A stretch of 64,000 bases of DNA from Fictibacillus norfolkensis (GTDB lineage: Bacteria; Bacillota; Bacilli; Bacillales; Fictibacillaceae): positions 124,001 to 188,000 of the forward strand of contig NZ_JACSQM010000003.1 in the NCBI RefSeq assembly GCF_014836645.1. The letters run 5' to 3'. Position 1 is the stretch's first letter, and each line of letters opens with the position of its first letter. Positions 27,021 to 34,837 of this stretch are shown piece after piece. A program made the translations under genes and the position numbers. Below the pieces are notes generated by a model that made no database searches, was not told where the DNA came from, and saw nothing but the letters and a program-made list of their open reading frames with translations.

Positions 27021-28199
27021 TTAAGTTTTAGATGTTTGAAAAAAAGCTTTATGAGCAGATGGAGGAAAAGCAAACCACTCGGCTACAGCATCTGCTTGTT
27101 CTTGATTTCTTACACCTTCTAATAAAGTATTAACAACATGCTGCGGCAAAGGTTGAGTCATCGCATTCGTCCATTGTGTAACTTCAGCTACATATGTTTT
27201 TATTCGATTCCAGTAAGATAACCCAAGTTTTTCGTCCCATTTGTCGTGTTTAAAATCAACAAGTGTTTCGTACAATTGCTCTGCACAGTATGAGGACAGA
27301 TTCGAACCTTGCCCAGTGATGGGATCATTGAGAAAGACGCTGTCACCACAACCAATGACGAGCTTATCATTAAATGACATGTAAGGATGGCGAATTACTG
27401 GTTTGATGGCGACCTGTAGAAAAGCACGGTCATCAATTAATGAGAATTCTTTCGGATTCAATCGTTCATGAATATCTGGAAAAAACTCTTCAACTGCCTT
27501 TTTCATTTGTTTGTTGAAAGCTGTGGAGTCTTTAATCGTTTTAAACGTGTCTAGTTCTTTATGAGGGACCGCCATGATAAATAGTATGGTAACTGAACCT
27601 TTTTCAGTTTTTGCAGGAATTTCAAACATTTCACCAATTTCAGGGAGGACCGTGACATTAATTCCTAAAGGCTTGTGTTGGGTAACACCTGTAAAGTAAC
27701 CTACTATACATTTACGCTGAGGTACATCAAACGGTGAAAGTTCTTCTATAGAAGGAAAGGAGAATAGCGGGCCGGATTTCCCTGTGCAATCAACAACCAA
27801 GTCATAGTGTTCTACAAGTGATTCAACATTTTCATTGTCTACTTTTTGTTCTTGAAACGTAACACCTTTTGAAGCTAAATCCTCCATACAAGTTGCATAA
27901 TACAGTCGTTGATCTACAGATAAGGCATCTTCTTGCAGCATACCGGTAAAAAGCTTTTGGTTTCCAATCGTTACTCGGACACATTTTAACGGTTCGGTAT
28001 CATGCCATTTTGGCATGTGAAAACTGGTTTCGCGAGATAGGGTCGGTCCGAAATGAACTTGAGTTGACATAACTCGTCCAGAACGTATCTTTTCTGGAGA
28101 AGTAGAGTGAATAACCGTAACTTGAAAATCCTCTCTGAGAGCATAAGCGAGCTGTAAACCAGAGGTACCGCTTCCGACAATACAAATCTGTTTCTTCAA
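27021..28199 (-). CDS. Styrene/indole monooxygenase-like FAD protein
   Basis: A ~393-residue flavoprotein with an N-terminal FAD-binding Rossmann motif (I-V-G-S-G-T-S-G-L) and a second nucleotide segment V-V-D-C-T-G-K-S-G. The layout and the late G-C-G-D-S-V-F-L-N-D-P-I-T-G-Q-G stretch recall StyA-type two-component monooxygenases, which need reduced FAD from a separate reductase. No styB-like reductase is next to it. TTG 28199 has AAGGAG eight bases upstream and is preferred; ATG 28205 is only two bases from that site. The gene is divergent from a hydrolase gene and ends at a strong terminator. The substrate is unknown; epoxidation or indole oxidation is only suggested by family. Confidence 0.72.
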   Translation of the reverse strand: MKKQICIVGSGTSGLQLAYALREDFQVTVIHSTSPEKIRSGRVMSTQVHFGPTLSRETSFHMPKWHDTEPLKCVRVTIGNQKLFTGMLQEDALSVDQRLYYATCMEDLASKGVTFQEQKVDNENVESLVEHYDLVVDCTGKSGPLFSFPSIEELSPFDVPQRKCIVGYFTGVTQHKPLGINVTVLPEIGEMFEIPAKTEKGSVTILFIMAVPHKELDTFKTIKDSTAFNKQMKKAVEEFFPDIHERLNPKEFSLIDDRAFLQVAIKPVIRHPYMSFNDKLVIGCGDSVFLNDPITGQGSNLSSYCAEQLYETLVDFKHDKWDEKLGLSYWNRIKTYVAEVTQWTNAMTQPLPQHVVNTLLEGVRNQEQADAVAEWFAFPPSAHKAFFQTSKT

Positions 28200-28358
28200 G
28201 ATCATCGCTCCTTCTATGTATTTTTTGTAAACAAAACATTGAACTCGTAACGCTCTCAGTCTATTTTTGATTCCGAATTTTGTAAATGCGTCTTTTTGTT
28301 TAATTTCATCTAGGTACATATAAACAAATCATATGTTGAAGAAAGCGGGGAAGCGGGT

Positions 28359-29195
28359 ATGATAAATCAAATTGAACATTCATTATCTGAATTATTAGCT
28401 TCTGGCAAAGGAATGTATGGCTGTTCTTTGTTTGATTTTAAAACAAAAGAGAGTTTTGCTTTCCACGAAAATGAATCATTCTATGCTGCTAGTATTATAA
28501 AGGTACCCATCATGGCTGCTGTTTTTGCACACGCATTTGAAGGGAAGTGCCGCTTAAAGGATAAAATTCAGATACATGAAGAAGACTTTGTACCTGGGGA
28601 TGGTATTTTGAAGCATTTATCTGCAGGTATGGAATGGACAATTAATGATCTAATTGTGTTAATGATTATTGAAAGTGATAATACTGCAACAAATGTTTTG
28701 ATTGATTTAGTAGGTATAGAGAACATAGCATCACACATGATACGATGGGGATTTAAAACAAGCCAACTGCATCACAAGCTGCAAATTTCACCCGACAGAA
28801 AACGTGGTGGATTCAATGTTATAACACCGAATGAAATAAATCAGTTTTTAATCCAATTAGCATCAGGTAGAGTTGTATCAATGAAAGCATGTGATCTGAT
28901 GATTAAGATTCTAAAACAACAGAAGATGAACGAGTTAATTCCAAGTTTACTGCCAGAGGTAGAAGGTGCTATTGGAATGATTCAGAATTGGGAAGCAGCT
29001 CACAAGACAGGCTATGTTTCAGGGGTGGAACATAATGTAGGATTATTCTATTTTCCAGGTCATACATACGCAATTTCTGTATTGAGTAAAAACGTTCCAA
29101 ATCGAACTGAACCTAAGCAGATTATGGGAGAAATCGGACAATTAATATTCAAATTCAATGCTTCAAGACAAAAAAAAGCTAATGGATGCTTCTAG
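28359..29195 (+). CDS. Class A beta-lactamase-fold serine hydrolase
   Basis: A 278-residue protein with the three class A motifs in order: S-x-x-K at Ser45-Lys48 (S-I-I-K), S-D-N at 106-108, and K-T-G near residue 226. It has no signal peptide or lipobox, unlike secreted beta-lactamases, and I see no clear Glu166-type omega-loop motif. A cytoplasmic esterase or peptidase role, or an exported form with a missed start, are both possible. Bacillus genomes carry several such uncharacterised serine hydrolases, so resistance should not be assumed. The stop codon lies inside the loop of the downstream terminator. Confidence 0.78.
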   Translation: MINQIEHSLSELLASGKGMYGCSLFDFKTKESFAFHENESFYAASIIKVPIMAAVFAHAFEGKCRLKDKIQIHEEDFVPGDGILKHLSAGMEWTINDLIVLMIIESDNTATNVLIDLVGIENIASHMIRWGFKTSQLHHKLQISPDRKRGGFNVITPNEINQFLIQLASGRVVSMKACDLMIKILKQQKMNELIPSLLPEVEGAIGMIQNWEAAHKTGYVSGVEHNVGLFYFPGHTYAISVLSKNVPNRTEPKQIMGEIGQLIFKFNASRQKKANGCF

Positions 29196-29210
29196 TCCAT
29201 TAGCTTTTTT
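29172..29210. terminator. Bidirectional terminator between hydrolase and YeeE-family genes
   Basis: Perfect 15-base arms AAAAAAGCTAATGGA and TCCATTAGCTTTTTT around a 9-base loop, overlapping the end of the hydrolase frame. Confidence 0.9.
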
Positions 29211-29213
29211 ATG

Positions 29214-30473
29214 TTAACAAATTGAATCTGTAGATTTAGGATTTCTCAATCCGAACATCGGTCGAACGAACAAAGCTAGATACGTACCTAACATAGCCAT
29301 AACTGCCCATACCCAGCCGTGAAGACTAAATGAAGCTATTCCGCTAAAATAAGCACCAATGTTGCAGCCGAATGCTAAGCGAGCACCATATCCCATCAAT
29401 AATCCACCAATTATGGATGCGCCAGCAATACCGGGTTTGATCTTTCCAGGTTTAAACGTTCCTTGGAAAGAAGCTGAAATAAATGCACCAAGAATAATGC
29501 CGAAGTTCATTACACTTGTTCCATCTGTAAGGACACTTTTTGTGAGAGCTTCGCCATTCTTGCCATCAAAATAACCCCAAGTCGATACGTCAACACCAGT
29601 TGCCATCATGGCTTTGCCGCCCCATAATGCAAATGCTGATGTGATACCCCATGGACTTCCTTTAACCGCTAGTGTAAGTGCATTTAATAATGCGAGCACA
29701 ATTGCAGCTGTAAATAATGGCCATGAGCCACGAAGCACCTTTTTCCAACCAACTGTAGTTGGGAGAGGCTTCATCATAGGCGGCTTTTTCTTTTTGGCTA
29801 TTTGAACGGTTATCCAATAGATTAGTCCAAATAATCCTAATTGGATTACTAAAGCGCCAAAAAAGCCGAGACCTGGAATTTGATTTAAAGAAAGTGGTGG
29901 TAAAGAAGGCAATCCCATCCAAAATGCGAAGTGGTAAGCCCCAAGAACAGATCCTGCAATAAATGAGATAAGGGTTAAAATCATTGACGAAGATCCGCCA
30001 CCTAAAGAGTAAAGTGTTCCTGATGCGCACCCGTTTCCGAACTGCATCCCAATACCAAAAAGAAAGGCACCAACTAAGATACTAATGCCAACTGGTGATA
30101 CATTTCCTGTGGGTTCAACACCAGTAAAACTAAAACCAGTACTAAAAATAATGGCAAATAATACGGATGCAACTGCAAGCATCAGCATATGTGCTTGAAG
30201 TCCTTGAACGTTGCCGACTGAAACCAATCTGCGAAATGCTGAGGTAAAGCCAAAGCGTGCATAAAGTAAAGCTCCACCAAGTGCTAATCCGATGATAAAA
30301 AGGCTGCCTTGTGTCCAGCTCGCAACTTTAACTGTAAATAATAGCAGAATCATTGCTGCTAATACTCCTAAAAATACGTAAGTTCTTTGCATAGGCTGTA
30401 ATTTTGTAACAACAGTAGTGTGCTGAAAAGATCGTTGTTTATTTGATGAAAGATAAGTTTCTGTTTGCTCCAT
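29214..30473 (-). CDS. YeeE/YedE-family thiosulfate/sulfur transporter
   Basis: A 419-residue membrane protein with about ten hydrophobic spans in two similar halves. The conserved cysteines of the family are present in G-N-G-C-A-S-G-T (first half) and F-G-C-N-I-G-A-Y (second half). E. coli YeeE (TsuA) and its bacterial relatives import thiosulfate, passing it along such cysteines. No TusA-like/TsuB partner gene lies beside it. With the sulfate and methionine genes upstream it suggests a second sulfur source for the cell (inference). The start has GGAGGG nine or ten bases upstream. Confidence 0.87.
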   Translation of the reverse strand: MEQTETYLSSNKQRSFQHTTVVTKLQPMQRTYVFLGVLAAMILLLFTVKVASWTQGSLFIIGLALGGALLYARFGFTSAFRRLVSVGNVQGLQAHMLMLAVASVLFAIIFSTGFSFTGVEPTGNVSPVGISILVGAFLFGIGMQFGNGCASGTLYSLGGGSSSMILTLISFIAGSVLGAYHFAFWMGLPSLPPLSLNQIPGLGFFGALVIQLGLFGLIYWITVQIAKKKKPPMMKPLPTTVGWKKVLRGSWPLFTAAIVLALLNALTLAVKGSPWGITSAFALWGGKAMMATGVDVSTWGYFDGKNGEALTKSVLTDGTSVMNFGIILGAFISASFQGTFKPGKIKPGIAGASIIGGLLMGYGARLAFGCNIGAYFSGIASFSLHGWVWAVMAMLGTYLALFVRPMFGLRNPKSTDSIC

Positions 30474-30635
30474 AACTATAAACCCTCCAAATCCTATGAG
30501 TTATGTCGGAATTATAGCATTATACTATGAATCCATTAATATGAAAAGTTATTTTGATTTATTCCACTAATGTCCATGTCGAAAAAGTGAAATCAATCAT
30601 TAAATAATAAGGATAGATAGGGAAGGGGAATAAAA

Positions 30636-31280
30636 ATGTCTAAAAGAAGAAATCACTTTCATAATAACTGTTTTTCATGTGATGATTTGAGTAGAGCAGG
30701 ACTTGGTTCTGGAATCGCAGTAAAAGAAATATCTTTCCAACCATTAACGACAACGACTACAACTTTTCCAATACTAATAACACTTGATGATGGAGTAGCG
30801 ACTACTGGTATTGAATTTTTGAGAAACGGTGTAGCTTCAGGTTTACAAACTCTAACAGGCGGTGTCTATGACATAGCATATTTAATTAGTTCCACAGTCA
30901 CAACTACAACTGGAGTTGCAAATACACTGCTATTCGAGCTTGTTACGAGCACAGGGAGGGTAATTGCAGATTCAACGTCAACTCAATTCTTTCCTGCCGC
31001 TTCACCAGCAGGGTTTTCAGCGAATACAAATTTGGAGCTAGGGCTGAATGTGAGATTGATGCCAGGAGAATCCGTTTCAATTATTTTGAGATCAATAACT
31101 CCATTAATATCTGCAGGAACGATTACAATTAATACAGCATCATTGTTTATTACACCAACTCCAACTATTGAAGAATTTAGAGAAGAGTCATCGAACTGTT
31201 GTATAGAATCAAGCATTCATCATTGTAAGAAAAGTAGTTTGTTTGGTGGTCAGAAAAATTCGCAGTATAGAAAAAGATAA
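30636..31280 (+). CDS. Putative spore-surface (exosporium/coat-like) protein
   Basis: A 214-residue protein of unusual composition. The N-terminus is basic and Cys/His-rich (S-K-R-R-N-H-F-H-N-N-C-F-S-C-D-D-L), the middle (~30-170) is a Thr/Ser/Val-rich run of predicted beta strands with short threonine tracts, and the C-terminus is again Cys/His/Lys-rich (N-C-C-I-E-S-S-I-H-H-C-K-K). The middle resembles the TNF-like jelly-roll C-terminal domains of BclA-type exosporium proteins, but there are no collagen-like G-x-T repeats. No signal peptide is seen, as for many coat proteins. GGAAGGGG lies upstream of the ATG. I am unsure of the assignment; it could also be a phage-like fibre fragment. Confidence 0.5.
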   Translation: MSKRRNHFHNNCFSCDDLSRAGLGSGIAVKEISFQPLTTTTTTFPILITLDDGVATTGIEFLRNGVASGLQTLTGGVYDIAYLISSTVTTTTGVANTLLFELVTSTGRVIADSTSTQFFPAASPAGFSANTNLELGLNVRLMPGESVSIILRSITPLISAGTITINTASLFITPTPTIEEFREESSNCCIESSIHHCKKSSLFGGQKNSQYRKR

Positions 31281-31345
31281 TAAAATTTTGCTGTGTCTTA
31301 AGATGTGGCAAATTACATACATTTAAGCTCGATTTTTTAATTTTC

Positions 31346-31382
<37 letters not shown>

Positions 31383-31506
31383 GTTTAAATATGTTTTACA
31401 TAGTTGCCGAGAATAGATATTACGTTAACTAGTAATAAATAATTAACTTACTTTTATATATAATCTCATCCCCTAGTAGTTAGTTTTTTGTGTGTAGTAA
31501 AATATA

Positions 31507-31537
31507 AACACCAATCCAAAAATTTGCGATTGGTGTT
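31507..31537. terminator. Bidirectional terminator downstream of the homing endonuclease gene
   Basis: Ten-base arms AACACCAATC and GATTGGTGTT with an 11-base loop, 8 bases past the endonuclease stop codon. The remaining 31281-31506 stretch is AT-rich and I see no gene in it. Confidence 0.82.
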
Positions 31538-31545
31538 TTCTTACA

Positions 31546-32517
31546 CTAAATATTATTTTCATTACTAATGGAGTTATATTTCAGCTGAAACTCTCCATCA
31601 GTATTTAACCAACGATAAAAAGTATTAATACCTATATTTGCACTCTTACAAGCCTCTGGCAAATCTCCATTTAAATTGTAATGATAAAGTAATTTTAATT
31701 TTCTTGCTTCTATTGCAGATTTATTGGCCTTAAATGGACGATCTTTTAATTGTTCTGGTGGCATCTTTTCTCTGTTAAATTCAATGTATTTTCTTACAAT
31801 ATATAAGTTTTTATCTTTGTAAATCCATTGCCCAAAGTTATAAACTGTTTTTCTCCCAGATAGGAATAATCTATGATACTTTTCCTTACTAACTATAAAA
31901 GGTTCAAATGAATAACATTCTAATCTTTTCTTAAGATGTTCCATGAATATTTGTGAGCCACCAACAAAAGATACTGTTCTTTTTTCAAAATTAATATTCC
32001 CATCGCCATCAAAGAAACCCCTAACAAAATGACTTAAATACTCCTCTGGTACATTTGGAAACTCTAATGTTGTTGACTTCTTTGGAGTCATCCCATGTAA
32101 TTGCATAAGATCTTCTTTCATAATCTTGCTAGAGATATTTAATAAATGTACGCCTGTTCGTGGATTAGTTTTGATGGGATGTGTAGACTGAAGTTCTTTT
32201 CTTATATCTTCGAGGATCTTGGGGTATTTTTGTGAAAAACTAACCAATTGCAAATCTTGTGGCAAGCAACCATCAGCAGCGAAAAAACCCAACACATATG
32301 CCATAGATGCTGACCATGTTTTGAAGTAATCTTCATTCACTGAATAACGTCTTAACCAGCTGCTATGTGGTTGTCTTTCAACGTTGTTTTGCTGCAGAAC
32401 AGAATTGATATATCTCGCTGTCACATTTGCCTGTAATGCAATCTCTTTACTGCTCATACCGCTTTGAAATTGTTCAATAATCGTAGGAATACTCATGGTG
32501 CATTTCTTTTTACGCAT
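31546..32517 (-). CDS. Freestanding LAGLIDADG homing endonuclease
   Basis: A 323-residue protein with two LAGLIDADG motifs, A-Y-V-L-G-F-F-A-A-D-G at ~residues 73-83 and H-F-V-R-G-F-F-D-G-D-G at ~163-173, i.e. a single-chain two-motif enzyme with an acidic residue at the end of each. An N-terminal helix-turn-helix (F-Q-S-G-M-S-S-K-E-I-A-L-Q-A-N-V-T) and a C-terminal one (C-K-S-A-N-I-G-I-N-T-F-Y-R-W-L) flank the nuclease core. ATG 32517 has AAGGAG nine bases upstream. It is not inside a recognisable intron or intein. Its promoter contains a LexA-like box. Such genes are selfish mobile elements that cut and convert a target allele. Confidence 0.87.
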   Translation of the reverse strand: MRKKKCTMSIPTIIEQFQSGMSSKEIALQANVTARYINSVLQQNNVERQPHSSWLRRYSVNEDYFKTWSASMAYVLGFFAADGCLPQDLQLVSFSQKYPKILEDIRKELQSTHPIKTNPRTGVHLLNISSKIMKEDLMQLHGMTPKKSTTLEFPNVPEEYLSHFVRGFFDGDGNINFEKRTVSFVGGSQIFMEHLKKRLECYSFEPFIVSKEKYHRLFLSGRKTVYNFGQWIYKDKNLYIVRKYIEFNREKMPPEQLKDRPFKANKSAIEARKLKLLYHYNLNGDLPEACKSANIGINTFYRWLNTDGEFQLKYNSISNENNI

Positions 32518-32547
32518 ACCAATCAACTCCTTTATTCACTTATAAAT

Positions 32548-32576
32548 ATTATACCGAACATTTGTTCTCTAGTCTA
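32548..32576 (-). promoter_or_regulatory. Promoter with LexA (SOS) box for the endonuclease gene
   Basis: Minus-strand -35 TAGACT (32571-32576), 17-base spacer and -10 TATAAT (32548-32553). The spacer holds AGAACAAATGTTCG (32555-32568), which matches the Bacillus LexA box CGAACRNRYGTTCG except for its first base. Confidence 0.72.
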
Positions 32577-32602
32577 GTTTTTGGCACTTTTCGCAATAAA
32601 AA

Positions 32603-32626
32603 GACGCTATCTTAAATGACAGCGTC
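32603..32626 (-). terminator. Terminator of the aldehyde dehydrogenase gene
   Basis: GACGCT/AGCGTC stem, extended by partial pairing inside, with five T residues following on the minus strand, 11 bases past the stop codon. Confidence 0.75.
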
Positions 32627-32637
32627 CTAAAAAATTT

Positions 32638-34041
32638 CTATTTCATTAACTTTTTGATGATCTTCAAACCATATTTGGCGTTCGGATATCGAAAACTAAA
32701 GTCAAATTTATTCGTTTGGTTGAGCACACTTTTGTTATGAGAAAACGCAACGAAACTGGACTCACCGTGATAACTTCCGATCCCGCTCTCTCCTACTCCA
32801 CCAAACGGCAGATAAGGTGTGGCGATGTGCATCAATGTATCGTTTATGGATCCACCACCAAATGAGATGTTATTCACCACTTTTTCTTCGACCTTTTTGT
32901 TAATTGTAAATAAGTAAAGTGCGAGTGGTTTTGGACGTTCTACAACAAATTCAATCACTTCATCAATGCTTTCGTATTCCATGACTGGAAAGATGGGTCC
33001 AAAGATTTCATCACTCATAACAGGTGAAGAAGTATCAGATGGAGCTATTAAAGTTGGTTCAATCTTTTCACTGGTTTCATCGTATCGACCACCGAAAAGT
33101 ATTTCTCCTTCTGATAAGTAACTTTTTAAACGATTAAAATGACGATCATTTACGATCTTACCGAATTCTTCGTTCTGCAGTGGGTTTTCTCCGTAAAATT
33201 CTTTGATGACTTCTTTAAATGTATCAATGAATGGTTGACGTATGTTTTTGTGCAAATAGATATAGTCTGGTGCTATGCATGTTTGGCCAGCGTTCGTGAA
33301 CTTTCCGAACGCTATGCGCTTCGCAGCAAGCTTGAGGTCTGCTGTTTCGTCTACGATACAAGGACTCTTGCCACCTAATTCTAATGTGATAGGAATAAGC
33401 CTCTTACTTGCTGCTTCCATCACAATTTTACCTACAGGTACGCTGCCTGTGAAGAATATATAATCCAATGGTTGATCGAGCAATATTTGATTGGTTTCGA
33501 CTCCGCCTTCTACGACTGCGATAAAGTCAGGATGGTAGTATTCTTTGATCAGTTCATCCAATAGTTTTGACGTTTGTGGCGTAAGTTCAGATGGTTTTAA
33601 TATGGCCGTATTACCAGCTGCGATAGCACCAATTAACGGAGCTAGTTGCAGTTGAAACGGGTAATTCCATGGAGCAATGATTAATGTGACTCCATAAGGT
33701 TCAGCAATCGTATACCCCTTTGAGCCAATATGAGTTTTTGCTGTTTTTACTTTTTTTGGTACCATCCATTTTTTAAGATGTTTTTGAGTATGACGAATCT
33801 CTTCTAATAAAAAGCCGATCTCAGTTGTGTAGGCTTCGGCTTCGGATTTATTTAAGTCTGTTTTTAAAGCGTGAAGAATCTTTGCTTCGTTGTTTCGAAT
33901 AAGCTTAGATAGATTGTTCAAAGCTTTCATACGGAAATCATATGATCGAGTTACTCCGCTTCTAAAATATGTTCTCTGAGCTCGTACGAGTTTGTCGATC
34001 GATTCCTTTTTGTTGTCTTTCATCGTGTTTGGCTGATTCAA
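32638..34041 (-). CDS. Aldehyde dehydrogenase (class 3-like)
   Basis: A 467-residue NAD(P)-dependent aldehyde dehydrogenase. The catalytic glutamate lies in L-E-L-G-G-K-S-P and the nucleophilic cysteine in N-A-G-Q-T-C-I-A-P-D. The P-W-N-Y-P-F cofactor-binding motif and the hydrophobic C-terminal tail (G-L-K-I-I-K-K-L) are typical of class 3 / fatty aldehyde enzymes, similar to B. subtilis YwdH. The start is a TTG at 34041 with TAGGAGG eight bases upstream. It is monocistronic with its own terminator. The natural aldehyde is unknown. Confidence 0.9.
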   Translation of the reverse strand: MNQPNTMKDNKKESIDKLVRAQRTYFRSGVTRSYDFRMKALNNLSKLIRNNEAKILHALKTDLNKSEAEAYTTEIGFLLEEIRHTQKHLKKWMVPKKVKTAKTHIGSKGYTIAEPYGVTLIIAPWNYPFQLQLAPLIGAIAAGNTAILKPSELTPQTSKLLDELIKEYYHPDFIAVVEGGVETNQILLDQPLDYIFFTGSVPVGKIVMEAASKRLIPITLELGGKSPCIVDETADLKLAAKRIAFGKFTNAGQTCIAPDYIYLHKNIRQPFIDTFKEVIKEFYGENPLQNEEFGKIVNDRHFNRLKSYLSEGEILFGGRYDETSEKIEPTLIAPSDTSSPVMSDEIFGPIFPVMEYESIDEVIEFVVERPKPLALYLFTINKKVEEKVVNNISFGGGSINDTLMHIATPYLPFGGVGESGIGSYHGESSFVAFSHNKSVLNQTNKFDFSFRYPNAKYGLKIIKKLMK

Positions 34042-34207
34042 GCTTTACGCCTCCTACAACATAAAATTAAGTGTTTAAACTTATGAACATGTATTAGTGA
34101 AATCACTATAATATGTTTACGATAGGTAGTCAATCATTTTGACTTTTCTCATCTATTTTAGTGATACATTACTAAAATAACCCTAAAAAAAGCGAACTAA
34201 ACAAAAA

Positions 34208-34234
34208 GACCCTTTCCATGTAAAAGAAAGGGTC
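34208..34234 (-). terminator. Terminator of the VOC pseudogene
   Basis: Nine-base arms GACCCTTTC and GAAAGGGTC followed on the minus strand by five T residues. Confidence 0.85.
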
Positions 34235-34248
34235 CGCTATTTGTAATT

Positions 34249-34673
34249 TTAGTCTTGCGGAACGGCAGAAACTTGCCACTCTACTCCATATTTATCTGTT
34301 ACTTGGCCATATGATGGGCTCCAGAATGTTTCTTGTAGAGGCATTGTAACTTTCCCCTCTTTAGAGAGTTTCTCAAAAACTTGTTTTGATGATTCTACTG
34401 AATCGATTTGAATCGCGATGGTTACTTGATTTCCAATCGTATAAGGCATCCCTGGAAAATTATCAGAAAGCATCATAACGGTATCGCCTACTTTGAATTG
34501 AGCGTTCATTACGCGGTCCTTTGCTTCTTCCGGAAGTGGATGATTAGGATCCTCTGGCATCTCTCCGAATGTTTGAAGTGAGATAAGCTCTGCGTTAAAA
34601 GCATCAACATAAACTCTACTGCTTCTTTTCCGTTTCCATTTGTTACTACATAAGGATTCACTGCTACAATCAT
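34249..34673 (-). pseudogene. Frameshifted VOC/PhnB-like glyoxalase-fold gene
   Basis: A PhnB/YjdN-type VOC domain gene read in two frames. The first part starts at ATG 34673 (GAGGT upstream) and gives M-I-V-A-V-N-P-Y-V-V then N-G-K-E-A-V-E-F. The expected continuation Y-V-D-A-F-N-A-E-L-I-S-L appears in the next frame, which stays open to 34249. One missing T around 34610-34613 explains the break; restoring it gives an uninterrupted ~141-residue protein. The downstream part ends W-Q-V-S-A-V-P as usual for the family. It may be a real recent frameshift or a sequencing error. An intact terminator follows. Confidence 0.8.
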
Positions 34674-34707
34674 TTTTAGCACCTCATCGTCTGATTTTTT
34701 CGACCAT

Positions 34708-34721
34708 AGAACATTTGTTCG
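34708..34721 (-). promoter_or_regulatory. LexA-like box upstream of the VOC pseudogene
   Basis: Minus-strand CGAACAAATGTTCT fits CGAACRNRYGTTCG except for the last base. It lies 35 bases before the ATG and just after a TACAAT that could be a -10; no good -35 is seen. Confidence 0.45.
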
Positions 34722-34804
34722 TTTTCATTGTATCAAACTTTATTTCCCATTGCTACAATTTTTATTTCTACTAAAACAGATCTACACCTTCTTTTTCATA
34801 TAAA

Positions 34805-34829
34805 AAAGAGAACCCTTTAGGCTCTCTTT
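34805..34829 (-). terminator. Weak terminator of the nucleotidase gene
   Basis: Interrupted stem AAAGAGaaCC/GGcTCTCTTT; on the minus strand it runs into six T residues. Just past the 34838 stop codon. Confidence 0.6.
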
Positions 34830-34837
34830 CATCTTCA

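Noticed and set aside
28359..29195. Annotation as an antibiotic-resistance beta-lactamase
   Set aside because: No signal peptide and no clear omega-loop glutamate are visible; only the fold-level motifs are supported.
31546..32517. Endonuclease gene as part of a group I intron or intein
   Set aside because: The gene has its own promoter and ribosome site, lies between two complete unrelated genes, and no split gene or intron core is seen around it.
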